Counted from the stretch's first letter, positions 1 through 11,630 are shown. The stretch is 29,707 bases of DNA from Pyropia haitanensis (GCA_008729055.1 SDUX01000188.1:1-29707), one strand, 5' to 3'. Numbers and translations are program-made. The notes: a model not told the origin generated them from the sequence alone.

Positions 1-574
1 ACAGCCTGTTGACCCCCGCGACTGCGGCGGCCAGACCAGGCGCCAGGGGCACCCCGCCAGCGGCGGTGGCGGGCGCCGTCGCCGCCACCCCGCCGCCCCC
101 GCCGCCCCACCGCCGCCACCGCCGCCTGCCGCCGCGCCAGGCGGACCAGCAGGACCAGGTCATACGGGCAGCCGCCCGCGCCGGGGCCGCCCGCCGCCGC
201 GGCGGCGCGCCGCACCACCCCGAGGGCTGCGGGCGCCCACGGGGCCCCCCGTGGCCCGCCGCCGCCGCCACCGCCACCGAGACGGCCTCGGAAAGGGCCT
301 CGAGGGATGGCGGGGCGGCCGCGCCGCCGCCGCCGCCGGCCACCACCGCCGCCGCCACCGCCGCCGCCGCCGTCGCACCGCGGCTCTCATCAGCGCCAGC
401 CCCCCCGCTGGGTCGCGCGGAGGCCGACGTGGGTGCCGGCGGCGGCCGCGCCGACCCCGCCGCCGCCCCACCAGATATGAGTAAAAAGCCACCGCCGCGG
501 CGGCCGAGGCGTTGGCGGCGGCGCCCAGCGGCCACCGCAGCACGCGCAGCACGTTGGGGAGGGCCCAGGCGCCG

Positions 575-624
<50 letters not shown>

Positions 625-693
625 GCCAGCCGCCGCCACGCCCACACGGGCGGCAGACCCGTTTTGATGTCGGGGGGGAGGAAACCTGGCCAT
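1..693 (-). CDS. Ala/Gly-rich protein fragment, cut by left edge
   Basis: I do not recognise this gene. On the minus strand three protein-like pieces follow each other in different frames. The first (about 575-470) is a hydrophobic stretch, WALPNVLRVLRWPLGAAANA followed by about 14 more mostly small or aromatic residues, long enough for one membrane helix. The second (about 315-245) contains SLEALSEAVSVAVAAAAGHG. The third (about 245-100) contains CPYDLVLLVRLARRQAAVAA. Between and around them the DNA is GCC/GGC repeat that reads as polyglycine or polyarginine in any frame, including a (CCG)n tract at about 571-638. The nearest ATG on this strand is at 693, just before a proline-rich start, but the true start is not secure. 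The frame changes fall in G/C-rich runs, as in the other minus-strand genes here. It could be a small membrane protein with low-complexity inserts, or a decayed gene. Confidence 0.3.
571..638. repeat. (CCG)n microsatellite
   Basis: An almost pure CCG triplet run of about 65 bases with a few CCA interruptions. It reads as polyglycine on the minus strand inside the Ala/Gly-rich fragment. Confidence 0.8.
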
Positions 694-699
694 TATGGA

Positions 700-1000
700 G
701 AGGAATGGTCATCACAGGGGTGCGGAGCGGCCACGACGGAGGGAGGGCGACCAAGACGGGGAGGGAGGCGGCACGACGGGTGGGGGGGGGGGCGGCATGA
801 CAGAGTGGGGTCGGCCATGACTGTGGGGGAGGCAGCGACGTCATGGGGGGTGAACGGCGACGGCGGGGGGGCGGAAGGCGGCGATGGGGGGGCGAAAGGC
901 GGCGATGGGGGGGGGGACGGAGACGACGGGGGAGGGGACGGCGACGACGAGGGGGGGACGGCGACGACGGGGCGGACGGCGGGTGGCACGTCGGCGGCGG
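700..1000. other. G-rich low-complexity spacer
   Basis: Plus-strand G-rich DNA built from degenerate GGGGACGGCGACGA-like units (clearest at 840-985). Long open frames run through it on both strands because of composition, and none shows conserved protein-like sequence. Confidence 0.5.
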
Positions 1001-1127
1001 CTGGCAATTTCGATTGTGGTGGCGGATTGTTCGTCTGCACCCCTCTCCCATTCACGCAGTATGGCGTCTTTCGCTCTCCCGCGTCTCTGGTTCGCACACT
1101 GGGAGAGCAAGAGATCGCGTGAGTCGC

Positions 1128-1133
1128 AATAAA
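1128..1133 (+). promoter_or_regulatory. AATAAA polyadenylation-like hexamer
   Basis: A canonical AATAAA at the step from G-rich to balanced DNA. No convincing plus-strand gene ends just upstream, so it may be chance. Confidence 0.15.
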
Positions 1134-2218
1134 GAAAGAAGAAAAAAATCTGTACAAGCTTCCCAACTGGCAGATTCACTCACCTTAGCAGATAGGACCA
1201 TCGATCCGAGCGAGAGGTGGCTCTGGGCTTGCAGCGACGCGGCCGCAGAGAAGATCACATGCGAAGTCCTTCACGGAGCCTGCGGCGAGCGTTGGACAGA
1301 GCCGTGTGGCTTCCACAGGCAGCTGTGCCACAGATGAGCGACTGGATGTGGACCACGCCAGGTTGAAGCGCACTGGGTGGCCCAACAACAGACACGAGTG
1401 GTCTGGCACTGAAGGGTTGAGCCATGCGGCCTGCCCATGATCCTCCTTCGTGACAGCCCATTCTGGATCTAAGAAGGGGTTCTCCTTCCGCCCAATGAGA
1501 GAGCCGCACGCTCGCACTGTAGGCCCGAGTAGGGCTGAAACACGCCAGGTACAGGACACCTCCCCGTGTCGGGTTGGCCCTTCAGATTTCACCTCAGAGA
1601 GAGGGGAGCAGGGGTCAATTCAAACCCGACATCCCCTGAGGGGTCTCATTAGCACTTCACTAAGAACGCGCCACTCCAGATTAGAGCTCACCTGTCGGTT
1701 GCCCTCAGCATTTCACCAGGGGCCTCACACACGGCGGTACACGACACCAGGGGACCACGGAAGCCCTCCCAATGGAAGGGGCAGTGACGAGACCAGATGA
1801 TGTGAGTGCTGGGCCGCGCCGGATGGCAAGGTCCTGCCTGACAGCCCTCGCGGGATCTTGCCTGACGCACCTCCCAGGCGGGTGTCGCGTTGCCTGGAAA
1901 ACGTCCCACCAAACCGGACAGCGCAAATTTTTGGAAAACCACCATATACCCAGAGGGGGCGCTGCGCCGCTGATGTTCAGTCCGCGCCGCGCTAGAGGGC
2001 GGGGTCGCCCGTGGGGGGGTGCTAGATCTCGGCGGGGGCCAGCACAGCACTTTGATATTTGGGCCATAAGAGTCTTTAAAGGCTCAGATTGCGACCTTCC
2101 TGAAGTTCTGCCGGGATGATGTCTGAGGATATGCCACTATCACATGTTTTTAAAAAGGATGATGAAAGCTCTCCAGCGGATCATGGTACAGTCATTCTCT
2201 ACTTATATCATGTCGGAT

Positions 2219-2237
2219 TATATACAGTCTGTATATA
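2219..2237. repeat. Perfect 9-bp-arm palindrome
   Basis: TATATACAG-T-CTGTATATA is a perfect inverted repeat with a one-base centre. It is AT-rich in a GC-rich window. It could be a protein-binding site, a cruciform, or the end of an old element. Confidence 0.5.
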
Positions 2238-2639
2238 ACCCAACCCGATCGATCGCATCGCTCGGCCCAACGACACGATCAAAGCATGTGTCAGCTTGTG
2301 ATCCCTCCCATGACCAATCAACAGGCGGAACTGAGGTATGTCCTCATCGGCTTACGGTAACGAAAGGGGTGGATATAAGTGGAGAATGACTGTAAAGGTG
2401 GGACAGGAGATCTGACAAGCTCCTGATGAAGTGTCCAGGCAGCTTGGATAGATGCCTCTGTGGACCATTTATAATACTGAGTTATCAGTAGAAGCGTTTA
2501 TCGCCCATCAAGGCACGTCATTCATTCAGCTCTGTTACTTCTCTCTCTTATGACCACACTGTGGATACTGATGCAACAGTTTACACCAGAAGCACCCACG
2601 TGACACCCTCTTTCCGCCGTGCTCAAGCTCTCACGCATA

Positions 2640-3330
2640 GCCCCCCCCCCCCCCGGCGGCAGTCGCCTCGCCACGATCGCCACCACCGCGACCCCCCCCA
2701 ACCCCACAACGGAGCCGGCAAGCAGCGACGGTGGCACCCGCCCACTACTTCCCAGGCACCCCCCACACGCCGAAGCGCGCTTCCCCAAAACAAGGGCAGT
2801 TGATGACGCCTGCCAACCTGTCGCACATGTAACAGATGCAATCATGCCAAAAAACCGGACCAAAGCATCTCAGGTCCCACTCGCAGCCGCGACCCGACAG
2901 CCAGTCAGTTGCATAATCAAGAGAGCCTTCAGACACGCCCGCCGCCGCGGCCACGGGCAGCAGCGTCCCGCGGGGCGGCCGCGGCCGGGCCCCCACCCCC
3001 CCCCTCCACCAGCGGCGGCCCCCCTCTGCCCGCCCGCCCGACCCGTCCGTCGCGCGGCGGCGGCGCCAGCACCGCTTCTCCCCAGACGAGCGGGCCAAGG
3101 AGGAGCAGGAGGCAGCAGCAACGCCGGCACCTCCCCACCCGCCCCTCCCACCCACCCCAGGGACGCCCTACTACCCCCCCCCCCTCGCCTCCCCCCCCCC
3201 CCCCCCCCCGGGCTCAGCTCCTCGCCCCCCACCACCCCCGCCGCCCCACCAGCAACCCCCCCAACCCCCCCCCCTCCCCAACCCCCTCCCCCACACCCAC
3301 CACGACCCCCACCCCCCGCCGCCCCGGCGG
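2640..3330. other. C-rich low-complexity DNA
   Basis: C-runs and CCN repeats dominate, including a C19 run at 3191-3209. It lies 3' of the CTC1-like gene on the minus strand and may include the last, unreadable part of that gene or its 3' flank. No independent gene can be supported. Confidence 0.4.
3191..3209. repeat. C19 homopolymer
   Basis: Nineteen consecutive C on the plus strand, next to further C-runs. Confidence 0.9.
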
Positions 3331-6120
3331 CCACTGCTTCCCCCCAAACGCTCGCAGCGCCACGCACCTCCTCCGGGCGACGGCGTAGTACCCCCAGCAC
3401 GCCCCCCACGTGCAGCAGGTACACCAGCGCGACCGCGCCGCGTCGGGCAACGTTCACGCCACCGCCGCGCGCGGGATGGCGCGGAGCCAGGACCGCATCG
3501 CCACCCCGTTGCGGGCGCCGAGCTCCTCCAGGCCCACCCGGGCCCCGCTTGTACGCCAGCACGTTGACGCGCACGCGGTGGAGGCACGCCACCGCGCGGG
3601 CGGCAAGGCCCGCGTCCACGTCCCAGACAGAGCCGTCCTGGGCGGTATAGGGGGAGAGCGCTCGCACAAGCTCGTCCAGCACGTCCCGGTCGGGGGCGGG
3701 GGCGTGGGGGGGGGGGAAGAGGGGGTCCCCAGCAGCGGCGCCGTGGGGGCCAGGCCAGGAGCACACGCGCCGGAGAGGGCCCCGCATGCGGGGGAGGGGG
3801 GGGGGGGGCGGCGGCGGCCGCCGCCGCCGCCGCCCGCCGCTGCCACCGCTCAGCGAGGCCGCCGCCACCACCACCCCCACCACCACCCCCGCCCCCCACC
3901 CGCCGCCACCACCCCCACCCGTGGGGCGGCGGCGAGAACGCGCACGGGGCGGGCGGCGGCCCAGACGGCGCGGCGGAGGGCGTCGACGACGGGCGCCGCG
4001 GCGGCGCCCGCCGACGGGCAGCACGCCACCGCCGCCGGGCGGGCGGGCGGCGGAGGCAGCGGTGGCGGCGGCGGCGGCACCCCCCGGCCGGGGGGGCGCC
4101 AGGTAGTCCACCGCCGCCGCCGCCGCGGCGCCGTCGGGCGGGGCGTCCCGCGGGTAGAGCGCGGAGCGGGTCAGCTCCAGGCGGGCCCCGCGGGGCGCAC
4201 CCCCCCCCCCTGCCCCCGACACGCGGCGGCGGCGGCCGCCACCCGCAGCGCCGCCTTTATCGCCTCCACCGTCTGGCGGGACAGGCGCAGGGCGTCGGCC
4301 ACTGCCGAAAGCCCCGCCAGCACCAGCCGCCCCGCCACGGACCCATCGTCGGCGGCGACCTCGGCGGCGCCGCCCAGCACCAGGCCCGCCGCGGCCGACC
4401 CGGGAGGGGCCCCGCCCGCGCACGCCGCGCAGGCGCCGCTGGTGGCCGACGGCGGGCAGCCCGCCGCCCCCGCCGCAACCGCCGCCGCCGCCGCCGCTGC
4501 CGCCGCAGCCGAGCCCGGCGGGGGGGACGGGGCGGCGAGGCACCCGCCGCCCCCCGACGGGGCGGGCCCCAACCAAAACGACACCCACCGGAACCGGTGG
4601 AGGTCCACCGCCATCACCCGCAGCGGGCGCGGCAGACCATCCCCCCCCCCCCCCCCCACCCGGCGGCCGCCACCGCCCCGCACGATGCGGCGGGGGCGGC
4701 GGCCACAGGTAGTCGCCCATAACCGCGGGGGCGACCAGGTGGGCCCACCCCGCCGCCGCCGGCCGCGGGCGGCCGCAGCACAGGGGGGGCGCGGGGCGGC
4801 CGGCCGCCACGTCGGGCGCCGCCACCACCGTCACGACGGTGGTGGTGGTGGCGGCCAGCGACCCGCGGGGGGGGAGGGGGGGGCGTACCCGCCGCCGCCC
4901 CAGGCCCCCGCCGCGGGGGCCCCTTCTCGGCGCCATCGAGGGGGAGTAGCCCCCGCGGGCGGCGGCCGCGACCGCGGCAGCGGCGGCGGTGGCGGCGGCG
5001 GCGCCCGCCGCCAGTGCCGGCCGCAGCCGCGAGATGGTGACGGTGCACCCCGGCAGGGCGCCGGCCGGCACGGCGGCGGCGGCGGCGGGCGCAACGGCCG
5101 GGTCAAACGCGACCGCCAATGCGAGCGGGGGAAAGGCCGGGTCCGCCACCACCAGCACCGGCGCCCGCACGGTGCCGAGCCGCCGCAGGAGGGTGCCCGT
5201 GATCGACAGCAGCCCGCGGCGGGAAGGAGCACCGGGGGGGCGCGGAGGGGAAAGGGAGAAAACGCGGGGGGGGGGCGGGCGCCGCCGCCAGCGCGGCCTG
5301 CACGGAGCGGCTGGCCGCCGCGGCCGCCGCGGCCGCCGACCGGTCGCCCCTCCACCCATCGCGGGCGGGCCGGCAGTGGCCGTCGCGGCCGCCGCCAGCG
5401 CCTCCGCCGGCACCGCCGGCATCGATGGCGTGGCCGCCATCCAGGTCGCACCCCCCGCCCTCGTCGTCACTGTCTGTGGCGTTGCAGACGCCGCCGCCGC
5501 CGCGGGCACCCCCGCGACCGCCACCACCCCCACCGCCACCCCCACCAGTCACCCACCCTCCTCCCCACCCTCCGCCCCTTCCTCCCCAGCGGGCTCCCCC
5601 CGGAATGCCGCCGACAGCGCCCGCAGGACGGCGGCCAGCCCCTCCCGCTCCTCGAGGGACGCCCCCCCCAAAGCCACCCCGCGTCGGCGTCCAGCGCCCG
5701 CACCCCCACCGCCCCCTCCCCGTCCACCGAGTGCGCCAGGTGCACCTGCAGGCCGACGGGGCCGCCCGCCGCCGCCGCCGCCGCCGCTGCCGCCGCCGCA
5801 GCCGCCGCCGCCTCCTCCTCCTCCTCCTCTTCCTGCTCTTCATCCGCCTCCTCCTCCTCTGGGTCACCCCCCGCTGCCCCCGCCGCGCCGCCGCCACCGC
5901 CGTCACCGCCGCCGCCGCAGCGCCCGGTGAGGGCCCCCCTCCTCCTCCCCCCCCCCCACCCCCCGCAGCGCGCCGGCCACCGCCGGGTGGTGCAGGTACG
6001 GGGAAGACACCTCGTACAGCCCCCCCACGGCCAGCGCGGGCCGCAGCGCCAGCGCGGGGCCCTCAAAGACCAGCCGCACGGGGAGCAGCCAGGGGGCGGC
6101 GTCGGCGCCACTGCCACGCC

Positions 6121-6150
6121 CACCACCACCACCACCACCACCACCACCAC
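6121..6150. repeat. (CCA)n microsatellite
   Basis: About ten CCA units. On the minus strand it reads as GGT codons (polyglycine) inside the CTC1-like gene, between two conserved blocks. Confidence 0.8.
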
Positions 6151-6967
6151 CGTGGAGCGGGGGCAGCACCCCCCCTACCGCACTGGCGTCCACCCCAGCG
6201 GCGGACCAGCCGCCCCCCCCCGGCCCTGCAAACAGCCACGGCTCCCGCCCGTGGCGGGACGCCACCAGCCGCCCATCCACCACAAAGTGCGGGCTGTCCG
6301 TGGCGGGGGGCGCGCCGCCGCCGCCGCCGGCCGCGGCCGCCCCCACGCCCCCCCCCCCCACCCCCGCACCCGCGCCACCGCCTGCGTGGCCGTGCTCGGC
6401 GTCTGCGAATGAGCATGACGCCGCCACCGCCGCCGCTACGGGCGGGTGCACGTGCGAGACGAGGACGACGAGGGCGGGGAGGTCACCGGGGGGCAGGCTG
6501 CCGGCGGCGACGGCGGCCGCCGCCGCCCCGGCTGCCGGCGCCGACGACGGGGTGCCGTCGGTGGCGGCGGCGGCCGACTGGGTCCATGGCGCCTCGGAGG
6601 CCTCGAGGGGTGGCAAGGTGGCGGGGTGAGGGGGGGGGGGCGCCTCTCCCCCGCGGGGGGGTCACCCAGCGGCAGCGGCGGCGGTGGCGGCGCCGGGGAG
6701 GCCACCCGCCACCGCCGCCGCCGCCCATGCCGGCGGCGGCGGTGGGCCGCCGCCCGCGGGGGGGGGGGGGGGAGCTCAACGCCCGCCACGGCCAGCACGT
6801 GCGGCAGGAGGCCCCGGGAGGTACCAGGCACCCCGAGCAGCGCGTCCACCTCGAGGAGGTCCCCGCGGGCGGCGGCGGCGGCCGCCACCGCCGACGCCGC
6901 GCCCTCGGTGCCGCCACGCGGGCCGCCTCTGTCAGCAGCGGCACTGACGGCGGGGGCGGCCGCGATC

Positions 6968-7003
6968 CCATCACCACTACCACCACCACCACCACCACCA
7001 CCC
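6968..7003. repeat. (CCA)n microsatellite
   Basis: About eleven CCA-type units, polyglycine on the minus strand, again between conserved blocks of the CTC1-like gene. Confidence 0.7.
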
Positions 7004-8786
7004 GATGTCGCCGCCGCCGCCGCCGCCACCGCGGCCACCGCCTGTGCCGCCGCCGCCTCGGCCACCGCCGGTGCCGCCGCCGCCTGGGCTGCCGCCGCCG
7101 CCGCCGCCGCCGCCGCCACCTCCTCCGTGTCCTCGTCCCAGGGCACGATCGAGTCGGTCCCCCCCTCCCCCCCCCGATGGGCCCGCCCCCGCCCCCCCCA
7201 CACGTGCGGGGGCGGGCAACAGCCACACGAGGGAGCCGGCGGGCACCCGCCCGCCCCCCCCCCCCCCGTCGCATCCCCCCCCATCCCCACCCAGGGACGC
7301 CGGCGTGGGCGGCGGCGGCGGCAGTGGCGTCGACGGCGGTGGCGGTAGTGGCGTCAACGGCGGTGGCGGTGGCGTCGGCGGCGGCGGCGGCAGGGGCCGC
7401 AGGGGTGGCAGGGGCGGCGGGCACCCCCCGCCCCCCCCCCCAGCGCCCTCCACCAGCCACGGGCGGAACTTGTCACCGAGGCGGGTATAGACCTCCTCGG
7501 CCCAGAGGAGCTCAGCGGGGCGGAGGGCGCACCACAGCGGCGCCCAGGGGGACGCCCGCTTGACCTCCCGAAAGGACACGGGGAGGGAAGGAGGGGGGAG
7601 GGCCACCGCCACTGGCCACGCCGCCGGAGGCAACGGCGGAAGCGTCCCCAAAGGTGCCGCCGCCGGCGCCGCCGGCGCCGACGTTACAGCCCGTCCACAC
7701 AGCCCCCCCCCACCCCGCCCACCCCCCCCACCCCAGCCCTATCCCCCACACCCCCCCCCCCCCGGCAGCGGCGCAAACGTCACGACCCCAACGGACGTAC
7801 GCGCGCCCTCAAAGAGCCCCGCCACCCGCCACCGGCGGCACACCACCACCGCGTGGCGGACGGCCAGCACCGCCCCCGGCCGAAGGGCCCCCCCCGCGTG
7901 CTCGGGGAGGCCCGCCCAGCCCGCGTACGCTGTGGTGTGCAGCAGGAGGCTCCCGTCGAGGGTTTACCGCCCGTGGCCCAGCACCGCCGTCACGGTGCCG
8001 TCATAGTGGGATAGGTGGGCGTCACAAGAGGCGAGTTAGGCGGCAAAGTCGGTCGCGGCGGACGCGGCAGCGGCGGTGGCGGCGGCGGCGGCGGTGGCGG
8101 ACGCGGAAGCGGCGGCGGGGGCGACGGGGGCGGGGCCGGACGGCGGCATCGCAGTGGGGGCGGGAGGGGTGGGGATGGGGACGGCGGTGGCCACGGCGGC
8201 GGCCGCGGCGGCGGTGGGAGGGGGGACGGGCCGGGGGGGGCGGGGACGGGTGGGGGAGCAGAGGTGGCGGCGGCCGCCGCACCCCCCGCCGGCGCCACCT
8301 CCGGCCGGGGCCGACCCCACGGCGAGGGCGGGAGCGCCGCTGGTGGCGTCCACGGCGGGGGCGGGGGCGGCCGGGGCGGCCGTGGCGGCGGCCGCCGCCC
8401 CCCCCACCCCCGCCGCTGTTGCCGCCGCCGCCGCCGCGTCCGGGGTGTTGTCCGCCAGGCGGCGGCGCTTGGCCGCCCGCCCCCCCCCTGGCGGCACCGC
8501 GCACGGCGGGGACCCCCCCCGCGGCGGCACGGGTCTGGGCACCCCCCCCCCCCCCCAGCCCCCCCCCACCCATTCGCCCGCCCCCGCCCGCGCAGGGAGC
8601 CGCGCCAACCGGGACGCGCGGGTGACGCGGAGCACCTGCCCGCCCCCTAAGCTGGGCACCACCCCCACCGCCGCAGCAGTCAGGAGGAGGGCGTCGCCGA
8701 CGGCCACAAAGGGGAGCCACCGCGCCGCGGGGCGGCTGCCAAAGAAGACGAGCACCACCAGGGGGCCACCCCCATCCCGCCCCGCC

Positions 8787-8850
8787 CCACCACCACCACC
8801 ACCACCACCACCACCACCACCACCACCACCACCACCACCACCACCACCAC
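8787..8850. repeat. (CCA)~21 microsatellite
   Basis: About 64 bases of nearly pure CCA. On the minus strand it reads as a polyglycine linker between the N-terminal helical block and the first clear OB block of the CTC1-like gene. It is followed by CCG/CCA mixed triplets to about 8,932. Confidence 0.9.
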
Positions 8851-9390
8851 CCCCACCCCACCCCACCGCCGCCGCCACTGCCGCCGCCGCCGCCGCCGCC
8901 GCCACCGCCACCGCCACCGCCACCGCCGCCACCGACTGGCCAAGCGTCAGCGCCGCCACCCCATAATGCACCCGCGTCTCGATGCGGAGGAGATCCACGC
9001 GGAGCCGGCCCGCCTCGGCCGCCAGCACCGCCACAAGCGACTCAAAACAACGCCAGCCGGTCGGCGGCGGCCCCCCCGTGGGCCACCGGCACGCGGGCGG
9101 CGAGGGAGGCCGCCTACCGCCCGAGCTGCTGCACTAGCCGCCGCACCGCCGCCCGCACCACGGGGGGGACGGGCGGAGGGGGGGTGCCGACGGGTGCCGA
9201 AGCCGCCGCGGCAACCGGCAGGGGGGCCCCGAGGCCCCCGCCGACCACGTCGGGCACCACGGTGAATGCCGGGGGGGTGGGGGGAGCGGAAGCCGCCACC
9301 GCTCCCGCCGTCGGCACCGGCCGCCGCCACCGCCGCAGTCGCCGCCGCCGCCGCCGCCGCCGTCGCGTCTGGCACCGCCCGCAGCAGCGC

Positions 9391-9393
9391 TCA
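9391..9393 (-). other. In-frame TGA, codon 28 of CTC1-like gene
   Basis: Counting from the ATG at 9474, codon 28 is TGA. Protein-like sequence continues in the same frame on both sides: DLYLAAV before it, ALLRAVPDAT after it. No homopolymer lies at the stop, so a run-length error does not explain it. A CGA-to-TGA change would. Confidence 0.55.
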
Positions 9394-9479
9394 GACGGCG
9401 GCGAGGTAGAGGTCCGGCCAAGCCGCGGACCACCGCTCCACCGACAGCAGCGCCCGGGAGAGGAGGCAGGTCATGGCGG

Positions 9480-11630
9480 CCACCCTCGGAGGGGGGGCGG
9501 CGCCCGCGGCGGGGGAGGGCGGGAGGGACACGACGCCCGTCGGTGCGACGGGCGAGCCCCGACGGGCGCTTCGGGGACCGCGGCGGGGACGGGCCCGACG
9601 TCGGGAGCCCTCCGCCCGCCGTCCCCCCCATCAAGCCGCCAAGCGGGCGCCCCGGGGCGGGTGCTACCGTCGGCGCGGCGGCCGCCAGCGGATCCTCGCC
9701 CGGCGGTCCCTCCCCGCGGCAGCGGCAAGGTGTACAAGCGGCCACGCCGCCGCCGCGGCGTCGGCGCCGCCACCGCCATAGAGGGGGGGGGTCGGGGAAA
9801 ATGGGCGGGGGGGGGTGCGTGGGAGGGGCGAGAGGTACGGGCGGGGAAAGGATCGCGGCGCGGAAGGACGGTGGCGACCGATCGGTGTGCCCGCTGCAGC
9901 CGATCCGTCCAGCAACTCGGGGAGTGACGCCAGTTTTAACAAACAGCGCGACTGTCACCCTCCACGTGCAGTGGCGAGAGGACGGCGGCAAGGCCGATCT
10001 GATGATCGAGCGCCACACTGGGCCCAAACTGTGCGCTGATTGGCTGCAAATCTCGAGGTCATAGCAGCCCCTCGTTTGCAAGAAGGGGGAGTTTCCACGA
10101 CGTGGTCGATCACTGCACCACGCATGGGGCCGGGCAGGGTGCAGAGTGCAGATGGGGAGGCAGGCTGGCGGGGTCGTCAGTGCCAGAAACCTCGAAGGGC
10201 TTTCTTGGTGCTTCGTGGCAATAATCCAGAAGACCTGCCCAGCTCTTTACTAGTCAGCAACAGTTTTGAACGGTTCCTAAAGATCTCTGTAACACCCAGT
10301 GTGCGCTGGATCGGAAAAAGCAATCGTCTCAAGGTCTTGAGAAGGGTCATCCGCGTCGGGGAGGAAAAGCAGATCGAAAAGCCTCCACAGTGGAGCTGTA
10401 GATCGTTCCAACTGTCTCTTGCCAGCTTTGGAGGATTCTGAAGCTCCGTCAAGGAAATTTCAAAGTGCTGTGGGCGCGCGGGGCGACCGCAGCCACGTCT
10501 CCTCCACCCGGGGGCCCTTCTGCTGCCACCACCTGTGCCGTCGCCATCACTGCCGCCGCCGCTACGACTGGGGTCGGTAACCCTCCCCCTCCCTTCGTCC
10601 CCCCTCCGCTCCTGCCATCTAATCCGGTTTCGCCTGTGAACGCGCTGCACCCCAATTGCCAGCCTACACGATTCTCCCCGCCTCTCACCGGTCCCACCCT
10701 TTTCATCGGCCTGTACGCCCCCCCCCACCCCCCCCCCCACCCACCACAGACATGTCCATGCGCACACACCCCGCACACCTACGGTGTGCTGCCTGGGCGT
10801 CCCGCTCCGGGTGCCACAGTGAGATTTTGTAGCACTCGGCCGATGCCAATGGCCGGCACCAAGTGACCCACCCGGGGGTGGCGACAGCAATGGACGGCAC
10901 TGGCCGTCACTGCGGAGGCGCTCCGAAGGAAGACTGGTCGCCGCTGCGAGTGCTGGAGGGGGGACCGGAGACTGGGCTGTAGTGGCCGGTCGTGGTCACC
11001 TTGCTGCGGAGGTGGGCAGCGGCACCCCCCCCGCCCCCACAAGCCCGCCACGACAGTCTCGGATAAGAGTGCGGCCGTGTCTGGTAGCGGGCAGACTGCA
11101 CAGGGGTCGGGGTTGGCGCGCCTCCCCTCCTACAATCCCGCCGTGACAACCGGGGCGGGGGGCGCCACCCTCCCCACCCACCCCCTCCCCCTCTCTCGAC
11201 GCGGCGGCACCCGGCCCCGCCAGGCACATCGGCATCGGCGGGCAGTCACGCCCCCCCCCCCCCATCGCCGCCCCCACAAGCCAATGCAAAACAGACACAG
11301 AGCAGTGAAGAGAGCACACACACTGCCAGGAAAAGAAAGCAGTAAAAAGCCGTTGGGGCTGCCGCCTCCTCGCCCACAGGCCTCCCCTTCCCCCCCTCAA
11401 GAAATAAAGAGAGCGCCCCGCGCCGCCCACCCCCTCAAGACGGCCGCGGACCGCACGCGCCGTCACCCCCCTCGGTATGCGCCCCCCCCCCTCCCCCCCC
11501 CCCCCTCCGCCCCCCCCCCGAAATGTCCCCAGAGTAGGCACTGAGCACGCGGGATAGAGCGCCGCCAAGCCCCAGCGGCGGGGGCCCACCTCTCCCCCCC
11601 TGCACACACACCCCCCCCGCCCCCACCGCG
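9480..11630. other. Intergenic region between two minus-strand genes
   Basis: Mixed composition: GC-rich to about 9,900, balanced from about 9,930 to 10,480, then C-rich. The balanced part has an open minus-strand stretch ending at 10,177 that includes LLKTLRRLLFPIQRTLGVTE. It has no recognised motif and no support as a gene. AATAAA occurs on the plus strand at 11,403-11,408. I see no confident gene. Confidence 0.4.
11403..11408 (+). promoter_or_regulatory. AATAAA polyadenylation-like hexamer
   Basis: An AATAAA on the plus strand. The nearest supported gene ends at 11,638 on the other strand, so this hexamer does not serve it and no plus-strand gene is evident upstream. Confidence 0.12.

Larger units (their letters stand above)
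1000..2640. other. Balanced-composition intergenic DNA
   Basis: This stretch has ordinary base composition, unlike its flanks. Short open frames occur on both strands but none looks like a known family. Two small signals can be seen: AATAAA at 1128-1133 on the plus strand, and a perfect palindrome at 2219-2237. I see no gene. Confidence 0.5.
3330..9474 (-). pseudogene. CTC1: CTC1-like CST-complex telomere protein, interrupted
   Basis: CTC1 is the large OB-fold subunit of the CTC1-STN1-TEN1 complex, which binds telomeric single-stranded DNA and helps finish C-strand replication. Minus-strand blocks occur in the family's order. The start is ATG at 9474 (MTCLLSRALLSVERW). Next come FESLVAVLAAEAGRL (about 9,045) and an OB block with LPFVAVGDALLL and LRVTRASRL (8,740-8,600). 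An NLS-like KRRRL lies near 8,470. Then follow HYDGTVTAVLGHG (8,005), LRPGAVLAVRHAVVV (7,880), TSVGVVTFAPL (7,800), LLEVDALLGVPG (6,870) and LVVLVSHVHPP (6,470). The last group is LRPALAVGGLYEVSSP (6,040), GLLSITGTLLRRLG (5,210), LRVMAVDLHRFRW (4,615) and AADDGSVAGRLVLAG (4,345). The match to plant-type CTC1 is from memory of the family. Blocks lie in all three frames and the gene carries in-frame TGA, TAG and TAA. It spans about 2,000 codons, against about 1,200-1,300 for known CTC1, because of Gly/Ala inserts. The C-terminal part after 4,170 is less sure. Confidence 0.6.

Noticed and set aside
1..693. COX20-like assembly protein for the hydrophobic block at the left edge
   Set aside because: The resemblance is limited to a generic small-residue membrane helix; key cysteine and aromatic features could not be placed.
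2870..5545. Single 891-codon minus-strand frame as one protein
   Set aside because: Only parts of it read like protein; conserved CTC1-type blocks in the same interval use the other frames too, so the single frame is not the gene.
6121..8850. Polyhistidine proteins on the plus strand
   Set aside because: They come from (CCA)n microsatellites that lie opposite polyglycine linkers of the minus-strand gene.
10177..10890. 237-codon minus-strand open frame in the 10 kb spacer
   Set aside because: Its 10,177-10,470 part looks mildly protein-like, but no motif or family is recognisable and the rest is low complexity.
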